From Chytridium lagenaria (taxonomy: Eukaryota > Chytridiomycota > Chytridiomycetes > Chytridiales > Chytridiaceae): DNA of 64,000 nt. Positions 1 to 10,859 of this stretch are shown here, piece after piece. The stretch spans positions 372,001-436,000 of the forward strand of contig JAHLKC010000004.1 in assembly GCA_025449115.1 (NCBI GenBank), given 5' to 3'. How positions within the stretch are numbered: position 1 is the first letter of the stretch; every line of letters starts with the position of its first letter. The notes below the pieces were generated by a model, which was not told the origin of the DNA, did not search any database, and saw only the letters and a program-made list of their open reading frames with translations. The position numbers and the translations under genes were made by a program.

Positions 1-300
1 AGATTCGGGTTCCGGAGCTACCAATGGTCCTTCCGTTCTCCTGTGTCCCTGAGCTGTCTTTCTGCCTCCAGAGTTTTTCGGCTATCGCAGGCATATGCTG
101 CTGCTGGTATCTGTCCACAATGCGATTCGTTCCTTCATCATGACTGCCCTCCCAATGCTGTTTGTGGTTGGGTGAGATTGACTCGTGAGTGTGTGCCTCT
201 TGAGCTTTGGAAGAGCTGCTCTTGCTGGCTCCATGCCCATTCTAAGCACCTTTCCTTGAACAAAAACTGGAGGCCATTGTTGTGTTTGTCACCAATCAAT

Positions 301-1502
301 ATGAATAGGGACAGGGAATTACGGATGGACAGGGATAGGGAAAGAGACAGAGATAGGGAAAGAGACAGAGATAGGGAAAGAGATGGGGATAGGGAAAGAG
401 GCAGGGATAGGAGTATTGACAGAGACAGAGATAGAGATTATGACAGAGACCGCGCGTATCGTCGAGATAGAGAGAGGGACAGGGATAGAGACAGAGACAG
501 GAGCTGGGGACGAATGATGACATAATCAATGAACGACGTCAAGAGAAAGAAGATGGCCCCCAAGAACCTTACAATGGCATTCAAGAGACATTTACGGAAA
601 GACGGCGTCGCATGAGAGCGGAAAGCACAGTGAGCATATGGCCACCCTCGCCCCCACACCGCGAAGAATCACCTGAGCGGGACAAGAAACGCCGAAAAAA
701 GGTCGTATCGGACTCAAACTCATCGAGTTCCGAAGACGGTAGGCAGCTGTTTTAAATCGTTTTGACATTGCATGCAGACCGCCGGAAGCGGAAGAAATCC
801 CGCTCAAAGAAAAAGAGGAAGAAAAGCAAGAAGAAGGCATCAGAGAGTGATAGTAGTTCTTCGGCTGCGGAGTCAGCGGATGATGGAAAGCCTCAAAAGG
901 AAATGGAAATGGAGGAAAGGTTCATAGTGGAGCAGAGACTGAAGGCAGCCGCCGAAGAACTGCGCACGGACGAAGGTGCTGATTTCTGGCAAGAAAAGCC
1001 TGTCATTCACAATGACGAAACCATTGGTCCAGTTCCAATGCCGGAGCAGGACAACAAGTTAAATGAGAGGGCATATGGAGGCTCGCTTCTGGCGGGAGAA
1101 GGATCGGCTATGGCTGCGTATCTCCAAAGCGGAAAGCGGATTCCGCGGAGAGGAGAAATCGGTCTTACGCCTAATGAGATTGAGACTTTTGAGAATGTCG
1201 GATACGTGATGAGTGGATCTCGACACCGAAGAATGAATGCCGTGCGTATCCGGAAAGAAAACCAGGTCATTAGTGCAGAGGAGAGGAATGCTCTTCTACT
1301 TTTCAACCAGCAGGAGCAGGCGAGAAAAGAGGCTGAGACGATTGCAAGATTCAAAGAAATGGTATGGTTCTTTTACTTATTATTTTTTAAAATTATATCC
1401 TCTGTATGGAATTATTTAAATGCACCTATCCAACTCATGAATCCTATGACTAAACCCACATTTCCCCCTTAGGTTGCGAGCAAACTTAAGCCCTCAGAGT
1501 AG
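301..1502 (+). CDS. NKAP family nuclear protein (SynMuv/NKAP C-terminal domain)
   Basis: Homolog of NKAP, a nuclear RNA-binding and splicing-associated protein that also acts as a transcriptional co-repressor in animals. The N-terminal third (301-505) is an Arg-Asp/Arg-Glu dipeptide repeat typical of splicing-factor RS-like regions. A Lys/Ser-rich basic stretch follows at about 780-880. The C-terminal 110 residues are the hallmark domain: [20 protein letters not shown], then [12 protein letters not shown] and [20 protein letters not shown] are near-identical to the family as I know it. Introns are at 739-777 and 1362-1472; the last exon (1473-1502) encodes only VASKLKPSE and the stop. The open frame breaks near 513, where one missing A in 'cgaatg' would restore the reading. 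The start at 301 is the first ATG before the RD repeat; the same frame stays open upstream to 43, so the true start is uncertain. Family assignment is very secure. Confidence 0.9.
311..505 (+). repeat. Low-complexity Arg-Asp/Arg-Glu codon repeat
   Basis: This is a purine-rich imperfect repeat of the 6-18 nt unit 'gacagagatagggaaaga' inside the NKAP gene. It encodes alternating RD/RE dipeptides. On the opposite strand it reads as a spurious Leu-Ser run, which is not a gene. Confidence 0.85.
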
Positions 1503-1707
1503 TGCGCTTGCAACAAGTAGCTCATTATCACACCGAATAGTACATGGACGTGTTGGATATCCCTGTGAATCACGTCGATTTCAATGACAGAATAAACTAT
1601 AATGGTCGCACTTAAAAAACTCTCCGTTTTTTTTCATGTCCCTTTTTCATTCTGGACAATTTGTCGTCACATCTCTTTTCTTCAATAAAGTTGGACACCA
1701 TCGAACC

Positions 1708-4240
1708 ATGACGTCGCTAGAAGCTCACAAAAGCACTATCTACCTCCTCTTCTCTCCTTCAAGCCCTGCGTATGCAGAGGTCGCTTCATTCCTTCTTTCG
1801 AAAAGCCGGAATGGTGGTAGTTTACCCGGCAACACTGAAGTTGGGACTTCACCGCGATGTCTTTGCTGATCAATCTCATCTCATCGTCCCTGCTGGGACC
1901 CGTTCGCAAACCCGGGCAACATTTGTAGGAAAGAGCTCGGTTGTTCGTTATATTTCGCGTGAATTTTCCTCCAACAAGAGCAGCCTTTACGACCATCTGC
2001 CTCTGAGTCAGCAGGCTCAGATTGACCGATGGATGGATGTGTTTCGTGGGGCATCCAAGAACGAAGCGGAAACTATGAAAGCTGTTGAATCGAGCATTTC
2101 CACGCTCAAATCGACCTCAAAGGATCTTACTGTGGCCGAGCTTCTTGTGTGGGACTTCGCCCGACAAAATGCTGGAAAGTCAAAGCCAGTTGATAAGTGG
2201 ATTTCTCAGGTTGAGAAGATTCCGGAATTGAAGGAAGCAGTCGATCTTATTAAGAACTCATCCTCGTCCGCACATCTTCTAGATGAGTATCGCTACGCGA
2301 TTGTTGCCCAGCTCGTCAAGATTACCGAGCAACCACACGAACTTATCTTCACTTTGCTTGAAAGCAAAATTCCCCGTGATGCGTCTGGGGCTGATTTTGT
2401 GTTGGCTGTTCCGCGTCTTCGCCTTCCTGGAGCACCTGATAAGGTGGCAGCGGACATTGCCGCAAAGGTATCTTATTTACTTTTTCGCGTTATCATGTTT
2501 AACCTACAGTGCAATATTCTAACTCTTGCTTCGCTATGTTCCAAGTTCCAAATAGACAAAAAAACTATGGACAGGGTCGAGGCGTCTGGTATTTTCCTCC
2601 GGTTTTTTGTAAACCGCGAGTATTTCCGTAATAACCTCCTTCCCCGGGTTATTATCCATGGAAAGAATTTCGGTCATAACTCAGGCGGCTTCGGCAAAAC
2701 TGCAGTCGTGGAGTTCAGTAGTCCCAACATCGCAAAGCCTTTCCACGTCGGCCATCTCCGTAGTACCATTATTGGCAACTTTATTCAGAAAACATTAAAT
2801 GCTAACGGCTGGGCGACAGTATCTGTAAACTACTTGGGTGACTGGGGAAAACAATATGGTATGTCTTTATGTTTGACGGTTTATCTTAATTTGAATAGGT
2901 CTTCTTGCTATTGGATTTTTAAAGTTTGGTAACGAGGAGGATCTTAAGAAGGATCCTATTCGTCACCTCTACGAAGTGTATGTCAAGATCAATGTACGTC
3001 TTTCCTTACAGTAACTGTTGTTCAAACCTTTTTTAGATGGATGATTCCCATGACGATGAAGCTCGTGCTTACTTTGGTCGTATGGAAGCAGGTTGGTGTG
3101 TCTCTTGTATGTTTCTTAACGTAATGTAATAGGCGACGAGGAGGCTTTGAAGCTTTGGCAGAAGTTCCGTGACTTGAGTATCGAAAAGTACACGGACGTG
3201 TACGGCCGTGTCAATGTCTCGTTCGATGTCTACTCTGGAGAGTCCAAATACTCTGCAAATCAAATGCGTGAAACCGTCGACAAGCTTAACATTCTTGGCC
3301 TTTTGACACCATCGGATGGAGCAAAGATTGTCGATCTTAACCAGTACAAGCTCGGAGCCGCCATTATCGAGAAGCGTGATGGTGGAGGCATGCTTTACAT
3401 ATCTCGTGATATCGCTGCCGCCGTTGATCGTCAGAAGCAGTATCAATTTGACAACATGTTTTACGTAGTCGGTAATCAGCAGGAGGACCACTTCCGAAAG
3501 CTCTTCAAGATCCTCGAGCTTATGGGACTTCCCTGGGCCGAGCGTTGCAAGCATATTGGGTTTGGAATGATCAAATCTAAGGACGGTAACATGAGTACGC
3601 GTAAAGGAACTGTGGTGTTCCTTGAGGAGATTCTTAATCACGTTCAAGAGTCTATGCTTGAAGTTATGAAGAAGAACGAAGTCAAGTACAACCAGATTGC
3701 TGAGCCTCTTGCTGTTGCCGATTTGGTTGGTATTACCGCTGTTATGATCCAAGATATGAGCGCTCGTCGTATCAAGGACTATGAATTCGACTGGGACCGT
3801 ATGCTTGCCTTTGAGGGGGACACCGGTCCTTACCTTCAGTACGCACACGCCCGTTTGTGCTCTATTGAGCGTAACGCTGCCGACCTCGCGACACCAGTGG
3901 TCGCCACGCCGGAAACCGATCTCTCAGCATTGACGGAAGCCCCCGCACAGGCCCTCATGGACATGATTTCACTTTATCCGGACATTATCAGGTACACATC
4001 TTTTATAACCACATTTTCTAACATGTATACAGGGAAGCAGGTATCTCGCTTGAACCTTGCAACATCGTCAACTACTCGTTCAAGCTCGCTCATGCTGTCA
4101 TGGTTGCTCTCGAACATCTCTACGTGTTGAACCAACCCACCCACATTGCTGCAGCCCGTCTCGTTATGTTCAAAGCTGCTCGTATCACTATCGGAAATGC
4201 CCTGTTAAGTTTAGGTATTATCCCCCTCGAACGTATGTAA
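1708..4240 (+). CDS. Cytosolic arginyl-tRNA synthetase with N-terminal GST-like domain
   Basis: Charges tRNA-Arg with arginine. The class I catalytic core is clear: [17 protein letters not shown] (HIGH-type motif, about 2725-2765), [11 protein letters not shown] (about 2828-2858), and [13 protein letters not shown] in place of KMSKS (about 3590). The anticodon-binding domain ends IIPLERM-stop at 4240, as in the yeast enzyme. Introns are 2468-2545, 2859-2898, 2994-3036, 3092-3132 and 3992-4032; the first acceptor was chosen because it keeps frame and gives [10 protein letters not shown]. Upstream of the core, 1708-2230 reads like a GST fold: a thioredoxin-like start ([20 protein letters not shown]), then [11 protein letters not shown] and [11 protein letters not shown] typical of the GST N/C junction. 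One extra A in the 'gaaaag' run near 1802 separates the first 32 codons from the rest, so the start at 1708 is inferred. Catalytic core is certain; the GST-like extension is probable. Confidence 0.92.
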
Positions 4241-4360
4241 AACACAAAACTTCATGACACGTTCATTCTATTCGTAAATAAAAGCGATACAGCAAGTCGC
4301 AGTGAATTTCAAAAACAGCCATATTTACAGCATCACCGGCTTAAACGAAGGCCATTTAAT

Positions 4361-6857
4361 TTAATTTTTTTTTAGCCAAAGTGAAGAAGCACCGCCTTCC
4401 CCTTTTTGTTCTTCTTTTGGTTTTGGTTGCTCCGCTGCTGAGAGTCCTGTACTATTCTGACTTGGCCCGTCAGAACCGCCTTCACTCCACGCGCTCGGGC
4501 CATCCTTTTTCAATCTATCTACCTTTGGCATCGCTGGTTTAGGAAGACCTGGGAACTCGGCGCTGCCAGTTGGGAGCTTTTTGTTTACAATAGACAAGAC
4601 AGGGGCGACAGGAGCAGCAGGAGTCGGGGGGGTTAAAGTTGTCGTTGACGAACCTTCAGAAGATGCGACGATGGAGGGCGCGACGTATCCTCTTCCTGCA
4701 GATGCCGCGTTCCAGCTGGTTCCAGCGTGAATCTTTTGCTTGCTGGCTTTGGATTTGATGACGAGGACGCGGGCGGATGCCGAAGATGAGGATGAGGATG
4801 GAATATCTGAAGTATAGGGACGTGCATAAGACGATGAAGAGCTTGTAGGAATAGGCGGTTCGTTCCTCTGCTGCGACTTCTAAACCAAAGTCAATATTTT
4901 CAAGGAATTTTCCTCTTTACCTTTGCACGGAAATTGTTCAAGGCTTCCAACATCTGTTCTCGCTTGCCCTTGGTTCTCGTGTTCGGATTCCACCGAGCCG
5001 AAGCGTCCTGGCCTTCATCCGGAACAGTGTCCGCCATCCTCGTCCAAATGTTAAACACCGTCAGCTCGGTATTCTTCTTGTCCAATTCAGTAGCAGCTCC
5101 CTCTAATGCAAGTGACAGGAACTTCACAAAAAATTCATTAGCGTCAATGACGCCTTGCCGGAAACTCGTGGCAAATTGCTTGAACTCGGTAAAAGTTTCC
5201 TCGTTAGACTCAAAGAGGATTTGAAGTTTCGAGACAACATCGCCGTCTTGAGTCGAGGCTGGCTTGGACGTTTTGCTCTCGCGAGCCGCGGCTTGAGGAG
5301 TTGGGAATTCTTCAACGTTCATCACGTTGGGTCTTCTATTTTTTATTTTCGGAGATTGCGTTTGCCGCATCGGGGTGGGAGCAATGGGAGCTTTTGACGT
5401 ACTGGCGCCTGGAATCGGTGCAGGTGGCGGGAACTCCTCCTCCCTTAAGGCAGCCGCTCGGGCTTCTCGTCCATTAGATCCTCTAAAGAGAGATGGGTCG
5501 GGTTCGCGCCTGGCTCGGTCATCCACAGCTCTACCATTGGCGTCGGAGGGGGTTGGTGCGGGCGACTGAGCAGGTAGGCGGTCTGCGTTGCGTCTTCGAC
5601 CGTTGGAGGGACCTCCTGTAACTTGAAAGTTGACTTCGATCTTTTCACCTTTGCCTCTTGACGTTCGTTTATGCGGATGAACTTCCATCTATCAAAGTTG
5701 GTAAAATAAATATGAAAAAGACACATACGTCATGTGCCTTGAGATCAATATCAGATATAAACACTTGAAACTTCTTTTCCAAACACTCAGGTTCTAGGCA
5801 TGCGAAATGGTCACCGCGAAAATGCATTTCCTTTTCAATATGTGAGAATTAATAGATAGAAAGTACGACATACCAAGGCATTATAATTGACGTAGTATTG
5901 ATGCCTGACTCCTGCACGTGTACACAAGAAACATTGCTCATGTTCTTTTCGGCAGTGCTCATATAACTCATCGTCCCCATAAAAATGTGTTTTACAAAAC
6001 CCGCAAGACGGATGTCCTTTAAATGATTTATCTGTTTCATCTCCCACTTTAAAGTGTCGATCCAGCTCAGTTGCAGTGTATAAAGCGTGTTCGTGGGTAA
6101 ATAACCTCTGATGTCGTGTACAAAGATCGCTAACGGACTTCAGATAAACTTGCTATCGGTATGATCTCACCATAAATACTTTCCGTGAGTTGCTTGAACA
6201 TGGCGACGCAACTCAGGCCAACCTTCCGGACACGCAACATCGCATGAAGCATCGGGACAATTGAATCGCAAGAGGATCATGACATCCTCATAAAATCTGT
6301 TGACTCTCAAAGTGTATCGCAAGACGTTTATCCACCCGCGTCATCGAGTCAATGTCATAGTTGTTGAAGGGCTTCTCCTCATCTCCTGTGTAGATTACTT
6401 TGGGAAGAGTTGTCTGATTGGGACAAATTACATTAAAGCTCAAACACGTCATCCTTACCTTGCAAAGCGGGCAAGACTGATCCTTCAACAGAGCTCTGAG
6501 ACGGAGAGAGCAGAGGTGGCAAATCCTGTGGTTGCATTCACCCACAGCATACCAGCTTATCGGATCCGTACAGATGTGACAGAGATCTTCAGAATTATAA
6601 GCATGCATTCCGTTACAGGTTCTAAAGCATACTTTCTTTCTCATCTACAGCAGGTGCTGCTTGAGCAGCTTTCAATGCTGCAGGATGAGGTGCCAGTCCT
6701 GATTCCGGGGGAGTTGTTGGCTTTTCAGACTTTGCAACAGTGGTCGAGACTTGAGCAGCCTTAGGCTTAGCGCCAGCGATGTTTGACGACGGTGGGGCGA
6801 GGAGTCTTGGAATTCCCTTAACGACAGCTTAGCACCTTTCTTTCCCTTTGGCGGCAT
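4361..6857 (-). CDS. Hel2/ZNF598-type RING E3 ubiquitin ligase
   Basis: Homolog of yeast Hel2 and human ZNF598, which ubiquitinate small-subunit proteins of collided ribosomes and start ribosome-associated quality control. It begins MPPKGKKGAK at 6857. The RING finger (about 6600-6450) shows CHICTDPI, CNHRICHLC and CPLCK, a C3HC4 pattern. A string of C2H2-like fingers characteristic of the family follows: CPDASCDVACPEGW, HPSCGFCKTHFYGDDELYEH, and CFLCTRAGVRHQYYVNY. After HPHKRTSRGKGE comes a long low-complexity region and a conserved helical block near 5200-4920 (FNIWTRMADTVPDEGQ; RTKGKREQMLEALNNF). The end is SSLWLKKN-stop at 4361. A frame break near 6795 in a CCCC run lies between the start and the RING. 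The gene is divergent from the PS synthase with a 66-bp spacer and convergent with ArgRS. Confidence 0.88.
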
Positions 6858-6923
6858 GATGAATTGATGACGGTTTACAACACTATCGTTTTTTTTTTCA
6901 GTTCTTTTTCGGTAACACACACG
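6858..6923. promoter_or_regulatory. 66-bp bidirectional intergenic promoter region
   Basis: These bases lie between the start codons of Hel2/ZNF598 (-) and PS synthase (+). They contain a run of ten T on the + strand at about 6889-6898. Promoter function is inferred only from the head-to-head arrangement. Confidence 0.4.
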
Positions 6924-8579
6924 ATGCCTCAGTGCGAAGATGATAAGACCAAGGCTATGAAGAGCCAAGGGCAGGATGGGAATATGAGTATCATGACCTG
7001 TCGATCCAACATTACCTATGTTCTATACGTCAAGGACAATAACCTGCGTAAGCTAACGTGAAATTGGTTATTTGATGCTGGATGGCATGCGTTTTGAGTT
7101 GGTTGATCTGACATGCCTCCACCTTATTAGTTGGGAATCATGATTGCAGGGCTCATTTACTGCGCCTTCTTCCTTGCCGGTGACGACGTTGTGGCAAACA
7201 CTAAACTGTTAGGGAATTGCTATTTTCCCGAATGCTAACTGCATAGAAAACAGTGGCATCGGTGCTGGATTCTTTTTCATACTCCTCATTGGACTATTGG
7301 AGTTCAGGGATGGACCTTTCATCAGAGTAAGGATTTCAACGCTCCACTCAGTTAACTTATCATTTAAGCCCCATCCGGCGTTCTGGCGAGTAGTTTTGGC
7401 CATCAGCGTCGCCTATGAGATCGCATTGGTATTTGTCCTTTTTCAGGTAAGGCTGAAACATGAAAGGTTGTCACCTGAGGCTTAATGTCAGGACAAACAC
7501 ACAATGCGGCAATTGCTGAAATACATCGACCCGTCATTAGGCGTTCCTTTGCCAGAAAAATCATATGCTGAGGACTGCTCCATTACTGCGGAAACTCTAT
7601 GGGTATGGAACTGAATATTTCGATGCGCTTACCAACCCAGGATCAAATGGATGTTTTTGTTCTTGCTCATACGCTGGGATGGTTTGCCAAAAGTCTTATT
7701 TTGAGGGATTACTGGTTTTGCTGGATCCTTTCCGTCATGTTTGAGATTATGGAGTATTCTCTTGCACATCAGCTCCCGAACTTCGCAGAATGCTGGTGGG
7801 ACCATGTAAGTATATTTTTTTAAGTTTTGTAGAACTGACGCGACGAAGTGGGTTTTGGATGTTTTGGTGACCAATTGGCTTGGAACTTATCTGGGAATGA
7901 AGACATGTGAATACTTCGCTGTCAAGGTGGTTCTAACTACCAAGAACACTTCTGATTACTCTTTAGCATTATTCATGGCGAGGAATCAAGTCGATTCCGT
8001 CTTATCAAGGCAAAATCCAGAGGTCTATTGAGCAGTTCACTCCTCACAGCTGGACAAAGTTTGAGTGGGGAACGACGAAGTCTTACAAGAATTTTGTGGC
8101 AGTTATAGCTCTTCTTTACATTGTATGCTTTTACTTTGTCTTATTTTCTAACATTTGAGTAGGAATTGCAATGCGAACTAAATGCCTTTTATTTGAAGTA
8201 TCTGCTGTGGCTTCCTTCTGCCCACTTTTTGAATGTATGGCGCCTGATCATGTACTTTTTCCTATGCATGCCTGCCGTAAGAGAATCGTATCAGTATTTG
8301 ACCGACAAGTAAGGTTTTTCAGATCCGCTCTTTTGACTAACATTCAGAAAATGCAAACGTCTCGGAATGCACGCATGGATGGTTACGGCCAATATTCTTA
8401 CTGAAGCACTCATCTGCTTGAAGTTTGGTCAAAATGAATTCCCAACGCCCGCGCCGAAAGAAGTCATCATATTTTGGATTTGTTTAGTCGGATCCGTTGT
8501 AGGGTATGCGGTGTGGCAGTTTATCTTGCGTCCGTCCCTGGAGTCGGGCAAGAGCGAGAAGACTATTAAATCGGAGTGA
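6924..8579 (+). CDS. Phosphatidylserine synthase, base-exchange type (PTDSS1/2 family)
   Basis: Multi-pass ER membrane enzyme that swaps serine for choline or ethanolamine on phospholipids. Diagnostic segments are [21 protein letters not shown], the invariant-looking [12 protein letters not shown] (7770-7870), [47 protein letters not shown] and [11 protein letters not shown]. All align with mammalian PTDSS as I know it. The coding region is cut by about nine short introns. Start 6924 gives [18 protein letters not shown]; an in-frame ATG at 6864 is possible but would translate a T-rich tract. A frame mismatch at the first intron (7048-7130) is probably a one-base error. It ends at 8579, 26 bp before the 3' end of the convergent UXT gene. 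Most fungi make PS with the unrelated CDP-DAG-dependent Cho1 enzyme, so this gene type is informative about lineage. Confidence 0.88.
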
Positions 8580-8605
8580 ATGAGTGCTCTTTTGCACCGC
8601 CTCCA

Positions 8606-9183
8606 TCAAGCCTTGGAACTTTGATTGTCTTCGAGAATCTGCTGAATCGTACTCAAAACGAACTTGATGTGTGCCTTAAGTGACACTGTCTGGTCCGTCA
8701 AAGCCTCTGCTCTTCTGTTTTGAATCAGAAACCATATACAGAAGCCTAAATATATCATTTACCTCAAAAGCAGCTTCTCCTTTTTGGGCGATGAACTCAA
8801 TGGCCTCCTCACAAGTTAATCCCAGATGGGTCAGCTTATCGACTTTGACAAAAACAGGGCTGTTCTTTTTTCTGCAGACTTAGTCAGTTTTCTTTTTTCC
8901 AAGCAAGAGATTCTTCATTACACTTTGGCCTGCATAAAAAAGTTTGAGCCAACATCGGACCAGTGATTTTATGTCACGGTCGGCAACAGACTCCATCAAT
9001 TCAATTTGAGCCTTTAGCTTTGAGCTGCATAGTAACAGAAGTAAGAATAAAAAAGAAAATCGATGAGGATGCGCACTATTCAGCAATTTCGTCATAAAGA
9101 GCGTCTCTGGTCTTTAACAAATTCTCAAGATCTGGCTTGAGTCTTTCGGTTAGAAAGGCCTCAAACCTCTTGATCTTTTCCAT
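8606..9183 (-). CDS. UXT-like prefoldin alpha-class protein
   Basis: Small coiled-coil protein of the prefoldin-alpha class, closest by eye to animal UXT, a subunit of the URI/R2TP-associated prefoldin-like complex. The start at 9183 gives MEKIKRFEAFLTERLKPDLE followed by a heptad-rich helix (TRDALYDEIAE), matching the UXT N-terminus. After an intron, LKAQIELMESVADRDIKSLV and DVGSNFFMQAKV correspond to the UXT segment containing LGCNFFVDT. The C-terminal helix is LKAHIKFVLSTIQQILEDNQ, matching IKAHI of UXT, with stop at 8606-8608. The size and the helix-hairpin-helix order fit the family. It is divergent from the F-box-like gene with 66 bp between starts. Prefoldin-alpha class is secure; UXT rather than another prefoldin is likely. 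Confidence 0.8.
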
Positions 9184-9249
9184 TTTGAAAATGTAATGGT
9201 CGGACAAGAAAGAAAAAGGCATCATTAACCTTTTTGTTGAAGTGATGGA

Positions 9250-9832
9250 ATGGGTTCAAAGATGATGCTCCCCGGGGAGATCCTCAGCAGAATCGTCTAC
9301 TTTTGCCCAGACGACTCACTACGCATGCTGCTTTCCGTCAGCAGAACATTCTTCTCCATAGCTGCTGCAGAATGGGACTCGAGACTGCCAAGATTGGACC
9401 CACAAACCATCCTTCACGGAACATCTCTCTACCCCACGTCGGCCTCCAGTTGGGGCAAGATCAACGTCTACGCTAGGGTGGTTAAGCTTGGCGCAAGAAC
9501 CTACTCAACATCAATGGCACAGATTGAATTTCTGGGCAAACGAGTTACAGGAATGGAGCCTCGATCCGGAGGGCTGGTTAGCTTGCGAGAACTACCAGAG
9601 ACTCTTAAGCAAGGCATCAAGACGAGCCTTGGACGTAGAATCTGGTTGCACCGAATACCTGCTTCTGGAGGAGGGGGTGTTGTCTTTAAAAATTCAAACT
9701 AGTGGTATCTGTATATACGACCAACCCCTCGCAAGGGGCAAGATTCACCTTAAACCCTGGATAACACGGACAAGGAAGTGTTCCTTTTCACAATATCTCC
9801 TCAACAGTCTTCCTCCTCGCACAATAAATTGA
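9250..9832 (+). CDS. F-box-like protein, small, frameshifted
   Basis: The N-terminus reads LPGEILSRIVYFCPDDSLRM then LLSVSRTFFSIAAAEWDSRL. This has the LP..(I/L)L..I......L.....VS..F...A...(W) spacing of an F-box, the SKP1-binding motif of SCF ubiquitin ligases. The remaining 140 residues have no repeats I can name. The frame switches near 9485-9540: the upstream frame continues to 9702, but a second frame to 9832 carries ELQEWSLDPEGWLACENYQR and looks more protein-like. One indel probably joins them into a protein of about 190 residues. The ATG at 9250 is used; one at 9245 is out of frame. F-box assignment is moderate. Confidence 0.55.
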
Positions 9833-9975
9833 TCTGAACTTGACCTTTGACCTAGCTTTTGTCGCTGGAATCTTTGATATTTCACTTTTCCTCTCTTCAA
9901 TTTATATTAACAAGTATATATTTTCATTTTGAGTAAAAATAATAAGAAAAACTGAAAAAGAATTTTTTCAGTTTC

Positions 9976-10809
9976 TTGATTTTGTACTTCATACATAATG
10001 CCCATAACGCCGGTGGTCTCGGCTGCTGGCACTATGGCCATGGCTACAGGGCGCTCAAAGATGCAAAAAATGCACTACTCAAGGGATGTGTTTCGAAGTG
10101 CTATGATTGCAGCTCTCATATCAAGGAGGGCTCATCCGCACCATTGCAGGCATGGCCATTGGTCGGACATGCCTCTTCTGCCACTTCAACCATCATGCTG
10201 AGACCAAAGGGCATTCACTCATTTGCTCGATCAACTTCATCCTCCATATCCAACCCTGGGATCCCATGGCCCACCTCTCCCGACATCATCTCTTCATTCG
10301 AAACCCTCTCCGAATCTCAGAACAGCATTAAAAAAGGACTAGACACTTCAGCGGCGGCAGCTGCATTCGAGGCTGTCACCGCTAAGCCTGCGATGGGATC
10401 TGAAGAGGTTGCTTCAGCATCCAGAAATATTCAGACGGATGCATACTTTGGCCTAATTCCCTCGGCAATTTCTGCTTTCTGCCTGGCTGTTCTCTTAGCA
10501 TCATATAATTTTGGAGGCTCTGACGACATCAAAATTACAATTGTGGAGGAATCTGAACCCGCATCGCCTGAGCTTAACCATGGATCACCCGCACATTCAA
10601 TTCGAAAGCAGGTTCATGAGCACATGTCGCATGAGAGAATTAGTAAGGTGTTGGGATTGACGCTTGCCACAATCAAACTTTCAATGTCATCTCTTGAGTC
10701 GGAGTTTGCGGGAGATAAGAAGGTACAAACTCCGCTTGGATGGGCCTGTATGCTGATCCTTTTATTCAGTTCGAGTTCGAATCGGACGAGACGCTTGTTG
10801 ATTTGCTGA
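9976..10809 (+). CDS. Uncharacterised protein, first part of an unrecognised locus
   Basis: I do not recognise this gene. A long open frame is present on the + strand only and the opposite strand lacks comparable frames, which favours real coding. The middle is Ser/Ala-rich (TSAAAAAFEAVTAKPAMGSE), followed by a possible hydrophobic segment (YFGLIPSAISAFCLAVLLAS) and an acidic, His-containing stretch (IVEESEPASPELNHGSPAHS). Near 10750 the reading seems to move to a second frame, giving FIQFEFESDETLVDLLNEAY and ending near 10855. The N-terminal 60 codons are uncertain because two frames are open. It may be one gene with the segment at 10860-11924. Confidence 0.4.
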   Translation: MILYFIHNAHNAGGLGCWHYGHGYRALKDAKNALLKGCVSKCYDCSSHIKEGSSAPLQAWPLVGHASSATSTIMLRPKGIHSFARSTSSSISNPGIPWPTSPDIISSFETLSESQNSIKKGLDTSAAAAAFEAVTAKPAMGSEEVASASRNIQTDAYFGLIPSAISAFCLAVLLASYNFGGSDDIKITIVEESEPASPELNHGSPAHSIRKQVHEHMSHERISKVLGLTLATIKLSMSSLESEFAGDKKVQTPLGWACMLILLFSSSSNRTRRLLIC

Positions 10810-10859
10810 ATGAAGCTTATCCGCCCTTATCTCGATACTTGATGGAACTAATATAAACG

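Noticed and set aside
296..659. Minus-strand frames rich in Leu-Ser/Tyr-Pro repeats
   Set aside because: They are the complement of the RD/RE-coding repeat of NKAP and have no other support.
3069..3848. 259-codon minus-strand frame
   Set aside because: It is antisense to the highly conserved ArgRS catalytic exon; its composition mirrors the sense codons.
10765..10785. tRNA B-box-like 'gttcgaatc'
   Set aside because: No A box or acceptor-stem pairing is found around it, and it lies in an open coding frame.
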